This document shows positions 23,124-31,342 of a stretch of 31,481 nt of DNA, piece after piece (the first letter of the stretch is position 1; each line of letters starts with the position of its first letter). This stretch comes from Aphodosoma sp045631465 (GTDB lineage: Bacteria; Bacteroidota; Bacteroidia; Bacteroidales; Paludibacteraceae): contig JAZQUV010000016.1 of NCBI GenBank assembly GCA_045631465.1, positions 1 through 31,481 on the forward strand, read 5' to 3'. Under the pieces are notes generated by a model. That model searched no databases. It saw only the letters and a program-made list of their open reading frames with translations, and had not been told where the DNA came from. The translations under genes and the position numbers were made by a program.

Positions 23124-23160
23124 AAATAGCCGCTTAACACGTAGTTAAGCGGCTATTTTT
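23124..23160. terminator. Bidirectional terminator between rubredoxin and rpmA
   Basis: AAATAGCCGCTTAAC and GTTAAGCGGCTATTT make a perfect 15-bp stem with loop ACGTA, with T and A flanks on each side. It can end both convergent transcripts. Confidence 0.9.
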
Positions 23161-23190
23161 GTAAGATTTTCCTTGAACTGTGACGGCTAA

Positions 23191-23454
23191 TTAGTTAGCT
23201 GCAACTGGTTCTACAGAAACGTATGATTTGTTGTTACGTTTTTTACGGAAAACAACTGTGCCATCAATGAGGGCGAACAAAGTATGGTCTTTACCGATAC
23301 CTACGTTTTCACCAGGATTGTGCACTGTACCACGTTGGCGAACGATGATATTGCCAGCTTTAGCAAATTGTCCACCAAAAACTTTTACGCCAAGTCGTTT
23401 GCTTTCTGATTCACGACCGTTCTTTGAACTACCGACTCCTTTCTTGTGTGCCAT
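23191..23454 (-). CDS. rpmA: 50S ribosomal protein L27
   Basis: 87 residues: 'MAHKKGVGSSKNGRESESKRLGVKVFGGQFAKAGNIIVRQRGT' in order is the bL27 signature, with the N-terminal arm that reaches toward the peptidyl-transferase centre. It begins with MAHKKG directly, so no cleaved leader is present of the kind seen in Firmicutes. It lies 22 bases downstream of rplU on the same strand, the usual rplU-rpmA operon, and ends just before a strong terminator. Confidence 0.97.
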   Translation of the reverse strand: MAHKKGVGSSKNGRESESKRLGVKVFGGQFAKAGNIIVRQRGTVHNPGENVGIGKDHTLFALIDGTVVFRKKRNNKSYVSVEPVAAN

Positions 23455-23476
23455 TTTCTTCTGATTTTAATAGGTT

Positions 23477-23791
23477 TTACGCTTTAATTTCTTTAATCAT
23501 TAACTCTGTGAAGTTTTGACGGTGACCGTTGAGTTTGCGGTAGCCTTTACGACGTTTTTTGTGGAATACGAGAACTTTCTCGCCACGTACGTGTGAAAGT
23601 ACTTCTGCTACTACTTTTGCACCTTCGATAACTGGAGCACCAACAGTGATGTTGCCTTCGTTGTCGATTAACAATACTTTGTCAAGTTCGATTTGTGAAC
23701 CGCGTTCTGCAGTTTCCATACGATGAACGTATACTCTACGTCCTGCTTCTACCTTGAATTGTTGACCAAGGATTTCTACGATTGCGTACAT
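23477..23791 (-). CDS. rplU: 50S ribosomal protein L21
   Basis: 104 residues: 'MYAIVEILGQQFKVEAGRRVYVHRME' and 'VLVFHKKRRKGYRKLNGHRQNFTELMI' are characteristic of bL21, which binds 23S rRNA and contacts L20. It is the first gene of the rplU-rpmA operon, transcribed from a clear promoter (23887-23918). The leader of about 90 bases carries a hairpin (23834-23853), which could be an autoregulatory site. Confidence 0.97.
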   Translation of the reverse strand: MYAIVEILGQQFKVEAGRRVYVHRMETAERGSQIELDKVLLIDNEGNITVGAPVIEGAKVVAEVLSHVRGEKVLVFHKKRRKGYRKLNGHRQNFTELMIKEIKA

Positions 23792-23918
23792 TTAATTTAA
23801 TGTGTTTTAATTAGTTAGACGGGGAGGTGAGGGTGCCGACAACCTGTCGGTAGAACTGCTTAGTGACCTCTGTGCGAATTCGGGTGCAAAGTTACAAATT
23901 TTATTTGGATTGGCCAAA
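23792..23918 (-). promoter_or_regulatory. rplU-rpmA promoter and structured leader
   Basis: The minus strand has TTTG (23915-23918), 20 bases, then TAACTTTG (23887-23894). The leader includes CCGACAGGTTGTCGG (about 23837-23851), a 6-bp stem with a 3-base loop, and further GC-rich bases up to GGTGAGG. Ribosomal-protein leaders often fold to bind the encoded protein; here that is inference. Confidence 0.6.
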
Positions 23919-23959
23919 GATTTTTGTAACTTTTTTATTATTAAGTTGAAAGAGTTTTT

Positions 23960-25591
23960 TTAGAATGTAATTTTGATACCGAAGAGGCAGTTGAAGCCTA
24001 TGTTTTCGTAGCCGTAATAGTAGTGGTATTTGCTGTTGATGATGTTGTTGAAGCGGGCAAATACGGTGCATTGTTCGTGGAATGTGTAGGCTGCGCCGAG
24101 GTTGAGGTCGAAGTGGTTAGGCATAGGGGTTGCTTCTGCTGTGATTGGGTGTATTGCTTTGTAACCGAGGCCTGTGTAGAAGTTGGCGTTGATGGAGAGG
24201 CCTTGGATTGGGGTCATTTCGGTGCCTACTTCGATTTCCCATGATGGGCGGTTGACCATTGTGAGGGTTGAGTCGGCGAGGGTGTAGTGGTTGTATTTGA
24301 GTCCTGCGTGGGCGATATAGGTGTTTTTGTAGTTGTAGTTGATGCGTGCGCCTGTTGAGAGTATTTGTGTGTTGGTGTAGGTGGCTGTGAAGAGGTTTGT
24401 GTATTGGTTTGTGAGTGAGTCGAGGGTGTTGTGTATGAGGTAGTCATCGTAGACGAATTGGTAGTTGACGTGTGCGTCGAGCATGAGGCCTTCGAGGAAT
24501 GGTTTGAGGCGGAAGCCTGCGAAGAAGTTGGCTGGGGTGTAGGTGTTGAGTGCTAGGCCTGTGCTGTATGGGTCGAAGTAGCGACAGTGGTTGAGTGTTG
24601 ATGAGAGGGTGTGGATTTGGTAGTCGCCTGTGATGCCTGCGTAGATTGCGAAGTGTTTGCCTCCGTTGTAGTTGATTGTTACGTCGGGCATTGCGTTGAC
24701 GATGCGGCCTTTGCCGATTGAGAAGTAGGCTTTGGCTCCGAGGTGGAAGTGTAGGTTGTCGAGTATGATGTCGTAGGATGGGAGGAGCCCGATGATGGCT
24801 GTGGTTGTGGTGGTTGTGTCGAGTGTGTGTAGGTTGATGTCGGCGAAGAGTCCGATGTTGAGTGGTTTTTTGCCGAGTATTTTGCTTATTTCGCTATCGA
24901 GTATGATGCGGTGTTCGTTAGTTGGCATTGTTTGGAGGAACATGCCGTTGTATTGTAGGTCGGCGCGATAGCCCCATCCGTTGGTGCGTCGTGTTGATTC
25001 GATACCGATTAGGGCTTGGGCGCGGTGGATGATTTGTAGGGTGTCGAGGGTGATGGGTGCGGTGCCGTAGTAGTTGTATAGGTTGTTGTTGTAGTTGATG
25101 TTGAAGTTGAATTGGTTGTTGCGGTTGATGGTTTGTTTGAGTAGGATGTCGAGGTCTGTTTCGATGAGTTTTATGTTGTCGGTGTATAGTCCGTCGTGGT
25201 TGATGTGTAGGTCGAAGTTTGTGTTTCTTTTGTTGTAGATGGGGTAGAAGAGTTCGGCTGTCCAGTTGATTGGATAGCCAAATCCGAATTCGGCGAAGCC
25301 TTTTTTGAGGTTTTTGTGTTTTTGTTTTGCTTGTTCTTGTGGGTCGAGTGGGTAGAAGTTTGATTGTGGTTGTATGCCTGATGCGTAGGTTGAGTAGTTG
25401 AATTGCGCTTCGGGTATGTTTGGTTCTTGGGTTTGGATTTGGAATTTTTGTGATTTTGCGTCGTTGATTTCGGGAATGTATTCTTTCTCGATGTTGATGT
25501 TGCGGTCGATGATGGTTGTGTCGTTGTTTTGTGCAACGATGTTGGTGACTGCGAGGAGTGATATGAGGGTTAGGATTATTGTTTTTTTCAT
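23960..25591 (-). CDS. Outer-membrane beta-barrel protein (TonB-receptor-like)
   Basis: 543 residues with a signal peptide (MKKTIILTLISLLAVTNIVAQ). The N-terminal stretch 'DRNINIEKEYIPEINDAKSQ' is a motif I recall at the start of Bacteroidota barrel proteins often labelled 'TonB-dependent receptor' and found beside large TPR proteins. From about residue 100 on, alternating amphipathic strands dominate ('GFAEFGFGYPINWTAELFYPIYN', 'FNFNINYNNNLYNYYG', 'ARINYNYKNTYIAHAGLKYN'), and the chain ends in an aromatic 'CLFGIKITF', typical of barrels. No plug domain or TonB box is clear. It is the last gene of the operon starting at 30881, 136 bases after the TPR gene, with repeat copy C in that gap. Confidence 0.75.
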   Translation of the reverse strand: MKKTIILTLISLLAVTNIVAQNNDTTIIDRNINIEKEYIPEINDAKSQKFQIQTQEPNIPEAQFNYSTYASGIQPQSNFYPLDPQEQAKQKHKNLKKGFAEFGFGYPINWTAELFYPIYNKRNTNFDLHINHDGLYTDNIKLIETDLDILLKQTINRNNQFNFNINYNNNLYNYYGTAPITLDTLQIIHRAQALIGIESTRRTNGWGYRADLQYNGMFLQTMPTNEHRIILDSEISKILGKKPLNIGLFADINLHTLDTTTTTTAIIGLLPSYDIILDNLHFHLGAKAYFSIGKGRIVNAMPDVTINYNGGKHFAIYAGITGDYQIHTLSSTLNHCRYFDPYSTGLALNTYTPANFFAGFRLKPFLEGLMLDAHVNYQFVYDDYLIHNTLDSLTNQYTNLFTATYTNTQILSTGARINYNYKNTYIAHAGLKYNHYTLADSTLTMVNRPSWEIEVGTEMTPIQGLSINANFYTGLGYKAIHPITAEATPMPNHFDLNLGAAYTFHEQCTVFARFNNIINSKYHYYYGYENIGFNCLFGIKITF

Positions 25592-25618
25592 ATTGTTTTG
25601 TTGTTGTTTTTATTGTGA

Positions 25619-25723
25619 ATACACACTGTGAGTGTGTGAACGTTTTCTTGCTTGCACCTTGCTTGAAGGTTGCTGTGGGGTGGGGTGAATTTTGGGGGTT
25701 GGATACACACTGTGAGTGTGTAT
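25619..25723 (+). repeat. Paired-palindrome repeat element, copy C
   Basis: ATACACACTGTGAGTGTGTG at 25619 and ATACACACTGTGAGTGTGTA at 25703 bracket about 65 bases with CTTGCTTGAAGGTTGC and GGGTGAATTTTGGG. It fills the gap between the TPR gene (stop at 25728) and the barrel gene inside one operon. The end motifs can form hairpins in RNA (ACACACTGTGAGTGTGT is nearly palindromic). Confidence 0.88.
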
Positions 25724-25727
25724 TGGG

Positions 25728-28700
25728 TTATTGTAGTATTTCTTGTGCTTCGCGTGCTGTGATGGCTTCGAGGCGGAGGTTGATGAGTGTGGCGATGTCG
25801 TCGTCGGCGCTATAGTTTTCTTGTAGGCTGAGGAGGTATTGTTTTGCCATGAAGTCGTCGCCTTGTGCGATGTAGATGTCGGCGAGGAGGATGAAGCAGC
25901 GTGCGAGCCAGTATTGGTGTGTTGTGCCTTCGGAGATGAATTGCATGATTATGTCTTCTGATTTTTGGTATTCTCCTTGGTTGTATTGGTATTCGGCGTA
26001 GAGGTATTTGGCTTCGGCGCCCATTTCGATTGAGATGTCGTTGGCGATGGCTTTGAGGTCGTTGACGGCTGAGGTTTCTTGTCCTGTGGCGATGTAGGCT
26101 TTGGCGCGACAGTAGTGTGCTTCGTATTTGTTGTCGTCGTTAGAGGCTATGTCGTCGAGGATTTCGGTTGCGATGGTGATTGTTGGTTGGAATTTGTTGG
26201 TGAAATAGCTGCAGCGTAGGATGCCGAGGCGGGCTATTTCTTTGTTGTTTTTGTTGCTTGCTACGGTGTGGAGTTGGTCGAAATAGCGTTTGGCTGTTTC
26301 GTAGTCTTGTTTGTCGTAGGTGATTGATGATGCGCGAAGTAGTGATGGTTCGATGTATTCGTTGCCGTCGAGGCGGGTGAGGTTGTCGTAGTGGGTGAGT
26401 GCGCGGTCGATGTCGTCGGTTTTGTAGAGCGACTCGGCGAGGTAGTATTGTGCGCTGATGCAGTTGAGTGTGTGGCTATCGCAGTATTTGATGATGTAGT
26501 TGTTGAGCGAAGGGATGGCTTCGGTGTAGTTGCCACGTGCATAAGCGCGTTCGGCTGCGATGAATGAGATTGAGTCTTCGTGGCTTTTGGCTACGGTTGA
26601 GATGGTTGTGCCGACGATTGATTCGCGGTATGCGAGGTATTCGTCGACGCGGTTGGCGTCGATGTATAGTGCTTGTAGGCCTTCGAGGGCGATGCGTGTT
26701 TCTTCGCTTGATGGGTAGTTTTCGATGACGTATTTGTAGGCTTTGATGGCGTTGTCGTTTTGGTTGAGGTTGGCGTATTGCATGCCGATTTCGAGTGATG
26801 CTTTGCGTGTGAGGCGGCTTTGTGGGTGTGCTTTTTGTAGGTTGCGGTATGCGTTGATTGCGTCTTGGTGTTTGTCTTGAAGTACGTATGTGCGACCGAT
26901 TTCGTACATTGCGTCGTCGTTGTAGTCGCTATGTGGGTATTTGGTTATGAGTGCGTTGAGTTGTTCGATTTTTGTGTTGTATTGTTTTTGTAGGCCGAGG
27001 ATGAATGCGCTTTGGAATTGGGCATAGTCGGCTACTTTGGATTTTGGGGATACGAGGTTGTAGGTTTTGCGTGCTTGATTGAATTCGCGTTTGTTGAAGT
27101 AGCTGTCGCCTAGGCGGTTGAGTACGTCGTCGTAGACAGGTGATTTGTCGGCACCTGTGATTGTGGTGAATGTGTTGAAGTATGTTGCGGCGTTGTTGTA
27201 GTCTTTGGCTCCGAAGTAGGTGTAGCCGAGTAGGTAGTAGGCTTTTTGGAGTTGTTCGGCTGTTTTGCCTTGTGGGGTGCTGATGAATTTGATTATGTTT
27301 TCGCGAGCGGCTGGCATGTTTTCTTGGATGTAGTATGTTTCGCCGAGCCAGAGGTATGCTTGACTTGAGAATGATTTGGAGTTGTATAGTTGGATTGATT
27401 GTGCGAAATAGTCGATGGCATTGCTATAGCGACGTTTTTTGAATGCTTCGATGCCGAGGTTGAATAGTGCTTGTTCTTTGGCTTGTAGGAGTTTTTGTGT
27501 TGGTTTTTTGATGTTGTCGATGGCTTGAATTGCTCCGAGATAGTTTTTGTCGGTGAGGAATACGTTTGCCATCAATTCGTAGATGGAATTGAGGTGTGTT
27601 GAGTTTGGGTATTCGTTGATGAATCGGTCGAAGGCTTTGATTGTTTCGCCAAATGGGGCTTTGCTTTCGTATGTGGCGAGGGCGTAGTTATAGAGTGATT
27701 CTTCTTTGAGGTGGCTATCGGCATCGATGAGTGATGCGTTTTGGAATGCCATGCGTGCTTTGTCGGCTTGATGTTGTTGGAGGTTGGCGTGCCCGATGAA
27801 TATGTAGGCATTTTGTGCGAGTGAGTCTTTTTCGGTTGTTACTTTGCCGAGGGATGTGATGGCATCGGGATAGTTGGCTATCATGTAGTTAGATATTCCG
27901 AGCATGTACATGTCGGCGCGTTGTACTTGTGGTTGGTTTTTTGCGTATAGTTGGAGGTATTTGACTGCGTCGTGCCAATTTTGTTGGAAGTATGAGTTTT
28001 CGCCAAGGATGCGATATGCTTCGCTATTGTATTTGCTATTAGGGTATTGTTGGGTGAGTTTTTTGCCAAGTTCGACTGCGAGGGCACGATATTGTAAACG
28101 GTCGTAGATTTGTAGTGTGTGGAATTGTGATGCTTCGTAGAATTTGCTGTTGTCGTGGATGTTGATGAATGTTTCGAGTGCATCGGTGTAGTTTTGTTGG
28201 CTGAATTCGCAGTATGCATAGTAGTATTCGGCTTCGTCGTTGTATTTTTTGTTGAAGCCTGAGAGTGAATAGAATAGACGACTTGCTTGTTTGTATTCTT
28301 TGTTTGTGAGGTGTGCGTATCCTTTGGTGAATGTATATTCTTCGGCATCTTCGTCGGATAGATGGAGGTCGTTGACTTTGTTGTAGTAAGTCATTGCGTC
28401 GTTGTATTTTGCGCGTCCATAGTATGTGTGCCCAATGAGGAAGTTGATGTAACTGCGCATTGGGGTATATGGGTATTTTTTGAGATATGCTTCGAGTATG
28501 TCGATTGTGTTTTTGTCTTTTAGTTTATAGGCGCTTACGGCGATATAGTATTCTGCTTCTTGGCATAGTTCGCACATATCTTGGTTGGTTGTTTGGTTGA
28601 GATATTGTGTGAAATATTGCGAACTTACGGCATACTGTTTTTGGTCGAAAAGGAGTCGACCTTGTTGGAAATCGAGTTCGGGATTGTTGTTGGCACGAGA

Positions 28701-28763
28701 TTTTTGTGCGAAAGTGTTAGCCGACAAGAGGGCTAAGGTGATGAGGAATAGTATTTTTTTCAT
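25728..28763 (-). CDS. Giant tetratricopeptide-repeat protein, secreted
   Basis: 1011 residues with a signal peptide ending ANTFAQ. Almost the whole chain is TPR helices, roughly 20 or more repeats, recognisable from 'A..YY..A.Y....Y..A...F......YP.S' patterns: 'YINFLIGHTYYGRAKYNDAMTYYNKV', 'QAYLWLGETYYIQENMPAARENIIKF', 'KAYYLLGYTYFGAKDYNNAATYFNTF', 'ASLEIGMQYANLNQNDNAIKAYKYVIENYPSS'. It has features of the YbgF/BamD-like group and should be a periplasmic protein-binding scaffold. It overlaps the Nudix gene by 4 bases (ATGA) and precedes the barrel gene, so it is translationally coupled upstream and co-transcribed downstream. The probable partner is the barrel protein. The exact role is unknown. 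Confidence 0.85.
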   Translation of the reverse strand: MKKILFLITLALLSANTFAQKSRANNNPELDFQQGRLLFDQKQYAVSSQYFTQYLNQTTNQDMCELCQEAEYYIAVSAYKLKDKNTIDILEAYLKKYPYTPMRSYINFLIGHTYYGRAKYNDAMTYYNKVNDLHLSDEDAEEYTFTKGYAHLTNKEYKQASRLFYSLSGFNKKYNDEAEYYYAYCEFSQQNYTDALETFINIHDNSKFYEASQFHTLQIYDRLQYRALAVELGKKLTQQYPNSKYNSEAYRILGENSYFQQNWHDAVKYLQLYAKNQPQVQRADMYMLGISNYMIANYPDAITSLGKVTTEKDSLAQNAYIFIGHANLQQHQADKARMAFQNASLIDADSHLKEESLYNYALATYESKAPFGETIKAFDRFINEYPNSTHLNSIYELMANVFLTDKNYLGAIQAIDNIKKPTQKLLQAKEQALFNLGIEAFKKRRYSNAIDYFAQSIQLYNSKSFSSQAYLWLGETYYIQENMPAARENIIKFISTPQGKTAEQLQKAYYLLGYTYFGAKDYNNAATYFNTFTTITGADKSPVYDDVLNRLGDSYFNKREFNQARKTYNLVSPKSKVADYAQFQSAFILGLQKQYNTKIEQLNALITKYPHSDYNDDAMYEIGRTYVLQDKHQDAINAYRNLQKAHPQSRLTRKASLEIGMQYANLNQNDNAIKAYKYVIENYPSSEETRIALEGLQALYIDANRVDEYLAYRESIVGTTISTVAKSHEDSISFIAAERAYARGNYTEAIPSLNNYIIKYCDSHTLNCISAQYYLAESLYKTDDIDRALTHYDNLTRLDGNEYIEPSLLRASSITYDKQDYETAKRYFDQLHTVASNKNNKEIARLGILRCSYFTNKFQPTITIATEILDDIASNDDNKYEAHYCRAKAYIATGQETSAVNDLKAIANDISIEMGAEAKYLYAEYQYNQGEYQKSEDIIMQFISEGTTHQYWLARCFILLADIYIAQGDDFMAKQYLLSLQENYSADDDIATLINLRLEAITAREAQEILQ

Positions 28764-29278
28764 TTTGTACGGAATTTCTCTATTGCTGTTTTTATTGATT
28801 GAAGGCCTATGTTTTCTATATTAACGTTGTTTAGGTCGTAAAATTGTGCTGAGGCTACGTCGTCGTCGGTTTTGATGATGGTATTGTCGTCTATTTCTAT
28901 TTTGAAAAATATGTCGAGTGTGTGGACTGTGATGCCTGAGAATTCGTATTCGTTTGGTAGAGAGAACAGGTATTTAGGGTTTTGAATGTTGATATTTAAT
29001 TCTTCTTTTAGTTCTCTGATGATGGCTTCTTCGGCAGTTTCGTTCATATCGACAAATCCACCAGGTAGGTCGAGCATGCCTTTGGCGGGGTTGAATGCTC
29101 TTGTGGTTAATAGCACTTCGCCTTTTGAATTGGTGATAATTGCGGCAGTCGAAGCTGAGGCATTGGCATAGTATGTTAGGTTGCAATTTGTGCAGTGTAG
29201 ACTGCGTTCGTCGTTGATGTTGAACTGTTTGGAACCACATCTTGGGCAGAATTCAAAAGCTTTCAGTGGGTGATTCAT
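28760..29278 (-). CDS. Nudix hydrolase with N-terminal zinc ribbon
   Basis: 172 residues, cytoplasmic. A zinc-ribbon with C11, C14, C29 and C32 ('FCPRCGSK' and 'LHCTNCNLTYY') precedes a Nudix domain whose box GX5EX7REUXEE runs from G74: G-F-V-D-M-N-E, seven residues, then 'RELKEEL'. The ribbon plus Nudix order resembles NADH pyrophosphatase (NudC), but the NudC-specific 'SQPWPFPQS' motif is absent, so the substrate is open: NAD(P)H, nucleotides or sugar-nucleotides. It overlaps the phosphoesterase gene upstream and the TPR gene downstream by 4 bases each, so it is tightly coupled in an otherwise envelope-directed operon. Confidence 0.92.
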   Translation of the reverse strand: MNHPLKAFEFCPRCGSKQFNINDERSLHCTNCNLTYYANASASTAAIITNSKGEVLLTTRAFNPAKGMLDLPGGFVDMNETAEEAIIRELKEELNINIQNPKYLFSLPNEYEFSGITVHTLDIFFKIEIDDNTIIKTDDDVASAQFYDLNNVNIENIGLQSIKTAIEKFRTK

Positions 29279-30138
29279 AAAGCTTCTTTTTGGTATGTTA
29301 TTTCTTTGTTTGTTACGTTTATTGAGAAATAAGTGGGGTTTGAGTCTGAATCTTGTGCATCTTCTAGTGTTAGATATTCCACTCCATTTAGTTCGGTATA
29401 GTCGTAGGTGTGGTCATGGCCATTTATGATTATATCTACATTGTGTTTAGAAAATAAATTAGTTAAGAAAGCTGTTTCTTCGAGTGAACAATTACCTGAT
29501 GGAAATTGACTTAATTCGGTGTCGAAGAAGTTGGTGTGGGTTAATATTATGCAGTAGCGATGTTGGTTTCGTTTTTCGAGTAAGATGTTTTCTAACCATT
29601 CTTTTTGCAGTTTGCCTAATGAACCAGTTGTAGATTCGAGGGCTATGAATAAGTCGCTTGTGTTAGGGGTTTTTACTATGAAAAAATATGTGCTACTACC
29701 AAATAGTTGGTGATATTCGTGCCATTGGTTGAAGTATAAGTCGTGATTGCCTGCCAATATTCGTATGATAGAGTTGCCCTTGTTGTTGTTGATGGAATCA
29801 AAAGCAATTGCTAATCCACCTTTTTGGTCTGTTATATCGCCTAATATTGAAGAGAATAGTATGGATGGTGTGTTGGCGGTTAATTTTACGTATCTTGACA
29901 AGGTGTTGGCTGTGGTTTTTACATGAAAATCGGCAGCAGCACAAAATTGGTATTCATCAGAGTTTGCAATTATTAATGTATCTTCTTGATGTTTTTCGTT
30001 ATAAGCAATAGATTGTTCGAATCGTTCGTTGATGCGCTCTTTGCTTGGAGATACAAAAAAACCTTGAAGGTCGTATTTGTCGCAACTAGCAAAGAATGCA
30101 ATTATTGCAATAAGGATTAAGTATTTTAGATTTTGCAT
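29275..30138 (-). CDS. Calcineurin-like metallophosphoesterase lipoprotein
   Basis: 287 residues. The lipobox FFASC puts lipidation at C19, so it faces the periplasm or outer-membrane side. The dinuclear metal motifs of calcineurin-like phosphoesterases are all present: 'AADFHVK' (D-x-H), 'ILGDITD' (GD), 'ILAGNHDLYF' (GNHD), 'IILTHTNFFD' (H) and 'IINGHDHTYDY' (GHDH). It could remove phosphate from nucleotides, phospholipids or phosphoproteins; the substrate is not visible. It overlaps the neighbouring outer-membrane-protein gene by 13 bases and the Nudix gene by 4 bases, which implies strict co-expression. Confidence 0.92.
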   Translation of the reverse strand: MQNLKYLILIAIIAFFASCDKYDLQGFFVSPSKERINERFEQSIAYNEKHQEDTLIIANSDEYQFCAAADFHVKTTANTLSRYVKLTANTPSILFSSILGDITDQKGGLAIAFDSINNNKGNSIIRILAGNHDLYFNQWHEYHQLFGSSTYFFIVKTPNTSDLFIALESTTGSLGKLQKEWLENILLEKRNQHRYCIILTHTNFFDTELSQFPSGNCSLEETAFLTNLFSKHNVDIIINGHDHTYDYTELNGVEYLTLEDAQDSDSNPTYFSINVTNKEITYQKEAL

Positions 30139-30881
30139 GTGATACCTACGTTAAAAAAGAATGAATAGTAATTGGCAACGATGTGAAATATGCCACTAGG
30201 TTGGAATCCGGCTTCAAGTAGAAGATTTAGGTGGTCGTTATTTTCGCCACAGATGCGATAGTTGCCGTTAAATATGATGTTAGGCGAGTAAGAGCGTTCG
30301 ACTAGGAAGTGGCGGATGTTGGTGATTTGTAGACCGAGATTCCATGTGTGAGATTTTTTGAATATACGAGTTCTAAAATCATATGCTAGACCTGGTTCCC
30401 AAATGTAGGTGCGTTGTGCTCCTTCTTTAATGAAAAAGTTGGTGAAGAATTGTGCATATCCACCGAATGATGCGTATAAGTATTCTTGATCATATACGAG
30501 AAGGAGCGACATGTTGAAGTTTTGCAAATTCTCGTTGCCATATGCGCTATAAGAGTATTGATTGCGAAGGGCGAGATTGCGATTTTCGCCAATCCACCAT
30601 TTGAAGTCGCCTCGTGTAGCCACTTGATATAGATTGCGTGTTGAAACGTGAAACCCACCATATACATCCACCCATCGAGTAGGGGAGTAGATACCTACCA
30701 TTTCTGTGTTGAATTGCGAATTGTTGATTTGAGAGTGTTCGTAGCCAACTTTCATGTATAGTAGTGATTTGGGGTGTTCTTTTTGCTTGAAAAAATCGGC
30801 ATAATCGATTACTTCTTGCGCAGAAGAACTAAAAGATAGCACGATGGCAAATATTATGAGAATAATATGTTTTAAGGTCAT
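30126..30881 (-). CDS. Outer-membrane beta-barrel protein (251 aa)
   Basis: First gene of the envelope operon. It has a signal peptide (about 1-22, ending SSSAQ). The rest is alternating beta strands rich in aromatic residues: 'SLLYMKVGYEHSQI', 'WVDVYGGFHVSTRN', 'FNMSLLLVYDQEYLYASFGGYAQFF', 'TWNLGLQITNIRHFLVE', 'FHIVANYYSFFFNVGITCKI'. The length suits a barrel of 8 to 12 strands. I do not recognise a specific family. Its start is followed 743 bases later by the phosphoesterase ATG, which lies inside its 3' end. A promoter fits at 30955-30984. Confidence 0.75.
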   Translation of the reverse strand: MTLKHIILIIFAIVLSFSSSAQEVIDYADFFKQKEHPKSLLYMKVGYEHSQINNSQFNTEMVGIYSPTRWVDVYGGFHVSTRNLYQVATRGDFKWWIGENRNLALRNQYSYSAYGNENLQNFNMSLLLVYDQEYLYASFGGYAQFFTNFFIKEGAQRTYIWEPGLAYDFRTRIFKKSHTWNLGLQITNIRHFLVERSYSPNIIFNGNYRICGENNDHLNLLLEAGFQPSGIFHIVANYYSFFFNVGITCKI

Positions 30882-30954
30882 GAAGTTAATGGGTTGATAT
30901 TTAGTGTGTTGGTAGTTTGAGTGGATATAGTATGAAGTGTATGTTGCTAATATG

Positions 30955-30984
30955 CAAAGTTACAAAAAAAACTCCAAATATCAA
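30955..30984 (-). promoter_or_regulatory. Promoter of the five-gene envelope operon
   Basis: The minus strand reads TTG (30982-30984), 19 bases, then TAACTTTG (30955-30962). The leader is about 70 bases. No other clear promoter of this type lies inside the operon. Confidence 0.65.
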
Positions 30985-30987
30985 TAG

Positions 30988-31021
30988 AAAAAGCCCTAAA
31001 ACTTTTGAGTTTCAGGGCTTG
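30988..31021 (-). terminator. Terminator after L31
   Basis: AAGCCCTGAAACT and AGTTTTAGGGCTT (minus strand) pair with one mismatch and are followed by TTTTC. It separates the L31 transcript from the envelope operon promoter. Confidence 0.8.
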
Positions 31022-31044
31022 TGCTATTTTGTCCGAGCTAACAA

Positions 31045-31308
31045 TTATTTTTTGTTACGGCTAGCTCTGTTTTGGTAACGGTTCAAGAACTTGTCTACGC
31101 GACCAGCAGTGTCAACCAATTTAGTTTTGCCAGTGTAGAAAGGGTGAGAAGAACTTGAGATTTCAAGTTTCACCAAAGGATAAGTTACCCCATCGATGTC
31201 GATAGTTTCTTTCGTAGCGACAGTTGAACGTGAGATGAAAACTTCTTCGTTTGACATGTCTTTGAATGCTACGGGACGATAGCTTTCTGGATGAATTCCT
31301 TTTTTCAT
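31045..31308 (-). CDS. rpmE2: 50S ribosomal protein L31, type B
   Basis: 87 residues. 'MKKGIHPESYRPVAFKDMSNEEVFISRSTV' in order and 'VKLEISSSSHPFYTGKTKLVDTAGRVDKFLNRY' are the bL31 signature. The zinc-binding cysteines of type A are absent, so this is the zinc-independent type B, which is also the longer form. In many bacteria type B is used when zinc is scarce; in Bacteroidota it is usually the main form. It sits between a terminator on each side, with tRNA-Ser upstream. Confidence 0.96.
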   Translation of the reverse strand: MKKGIHPESYRPVAFKDMSNEEVFISRSTVATKETIDIDGVTYPLVKLEISSSSHPFYTGKTKLVDTAGRVDKFLNRYQNRASRNKK

Positions 31309-31342
31309 TTTTAATAAAGTTTTTAAAGTGCACTAATAAAAA

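Noticed and set aside
26261..28348. Thr/Ser/Asn-rich alternative frames inside the TPR gene
   Set aside because: Low-complexity translations produced by the A/C-rich coding strand; the TPR frame explains the region fully.
31045..31308. Zinc-dependent (type A) L31
   Set aside because: The cysteine motif is absent and the length fits type B.
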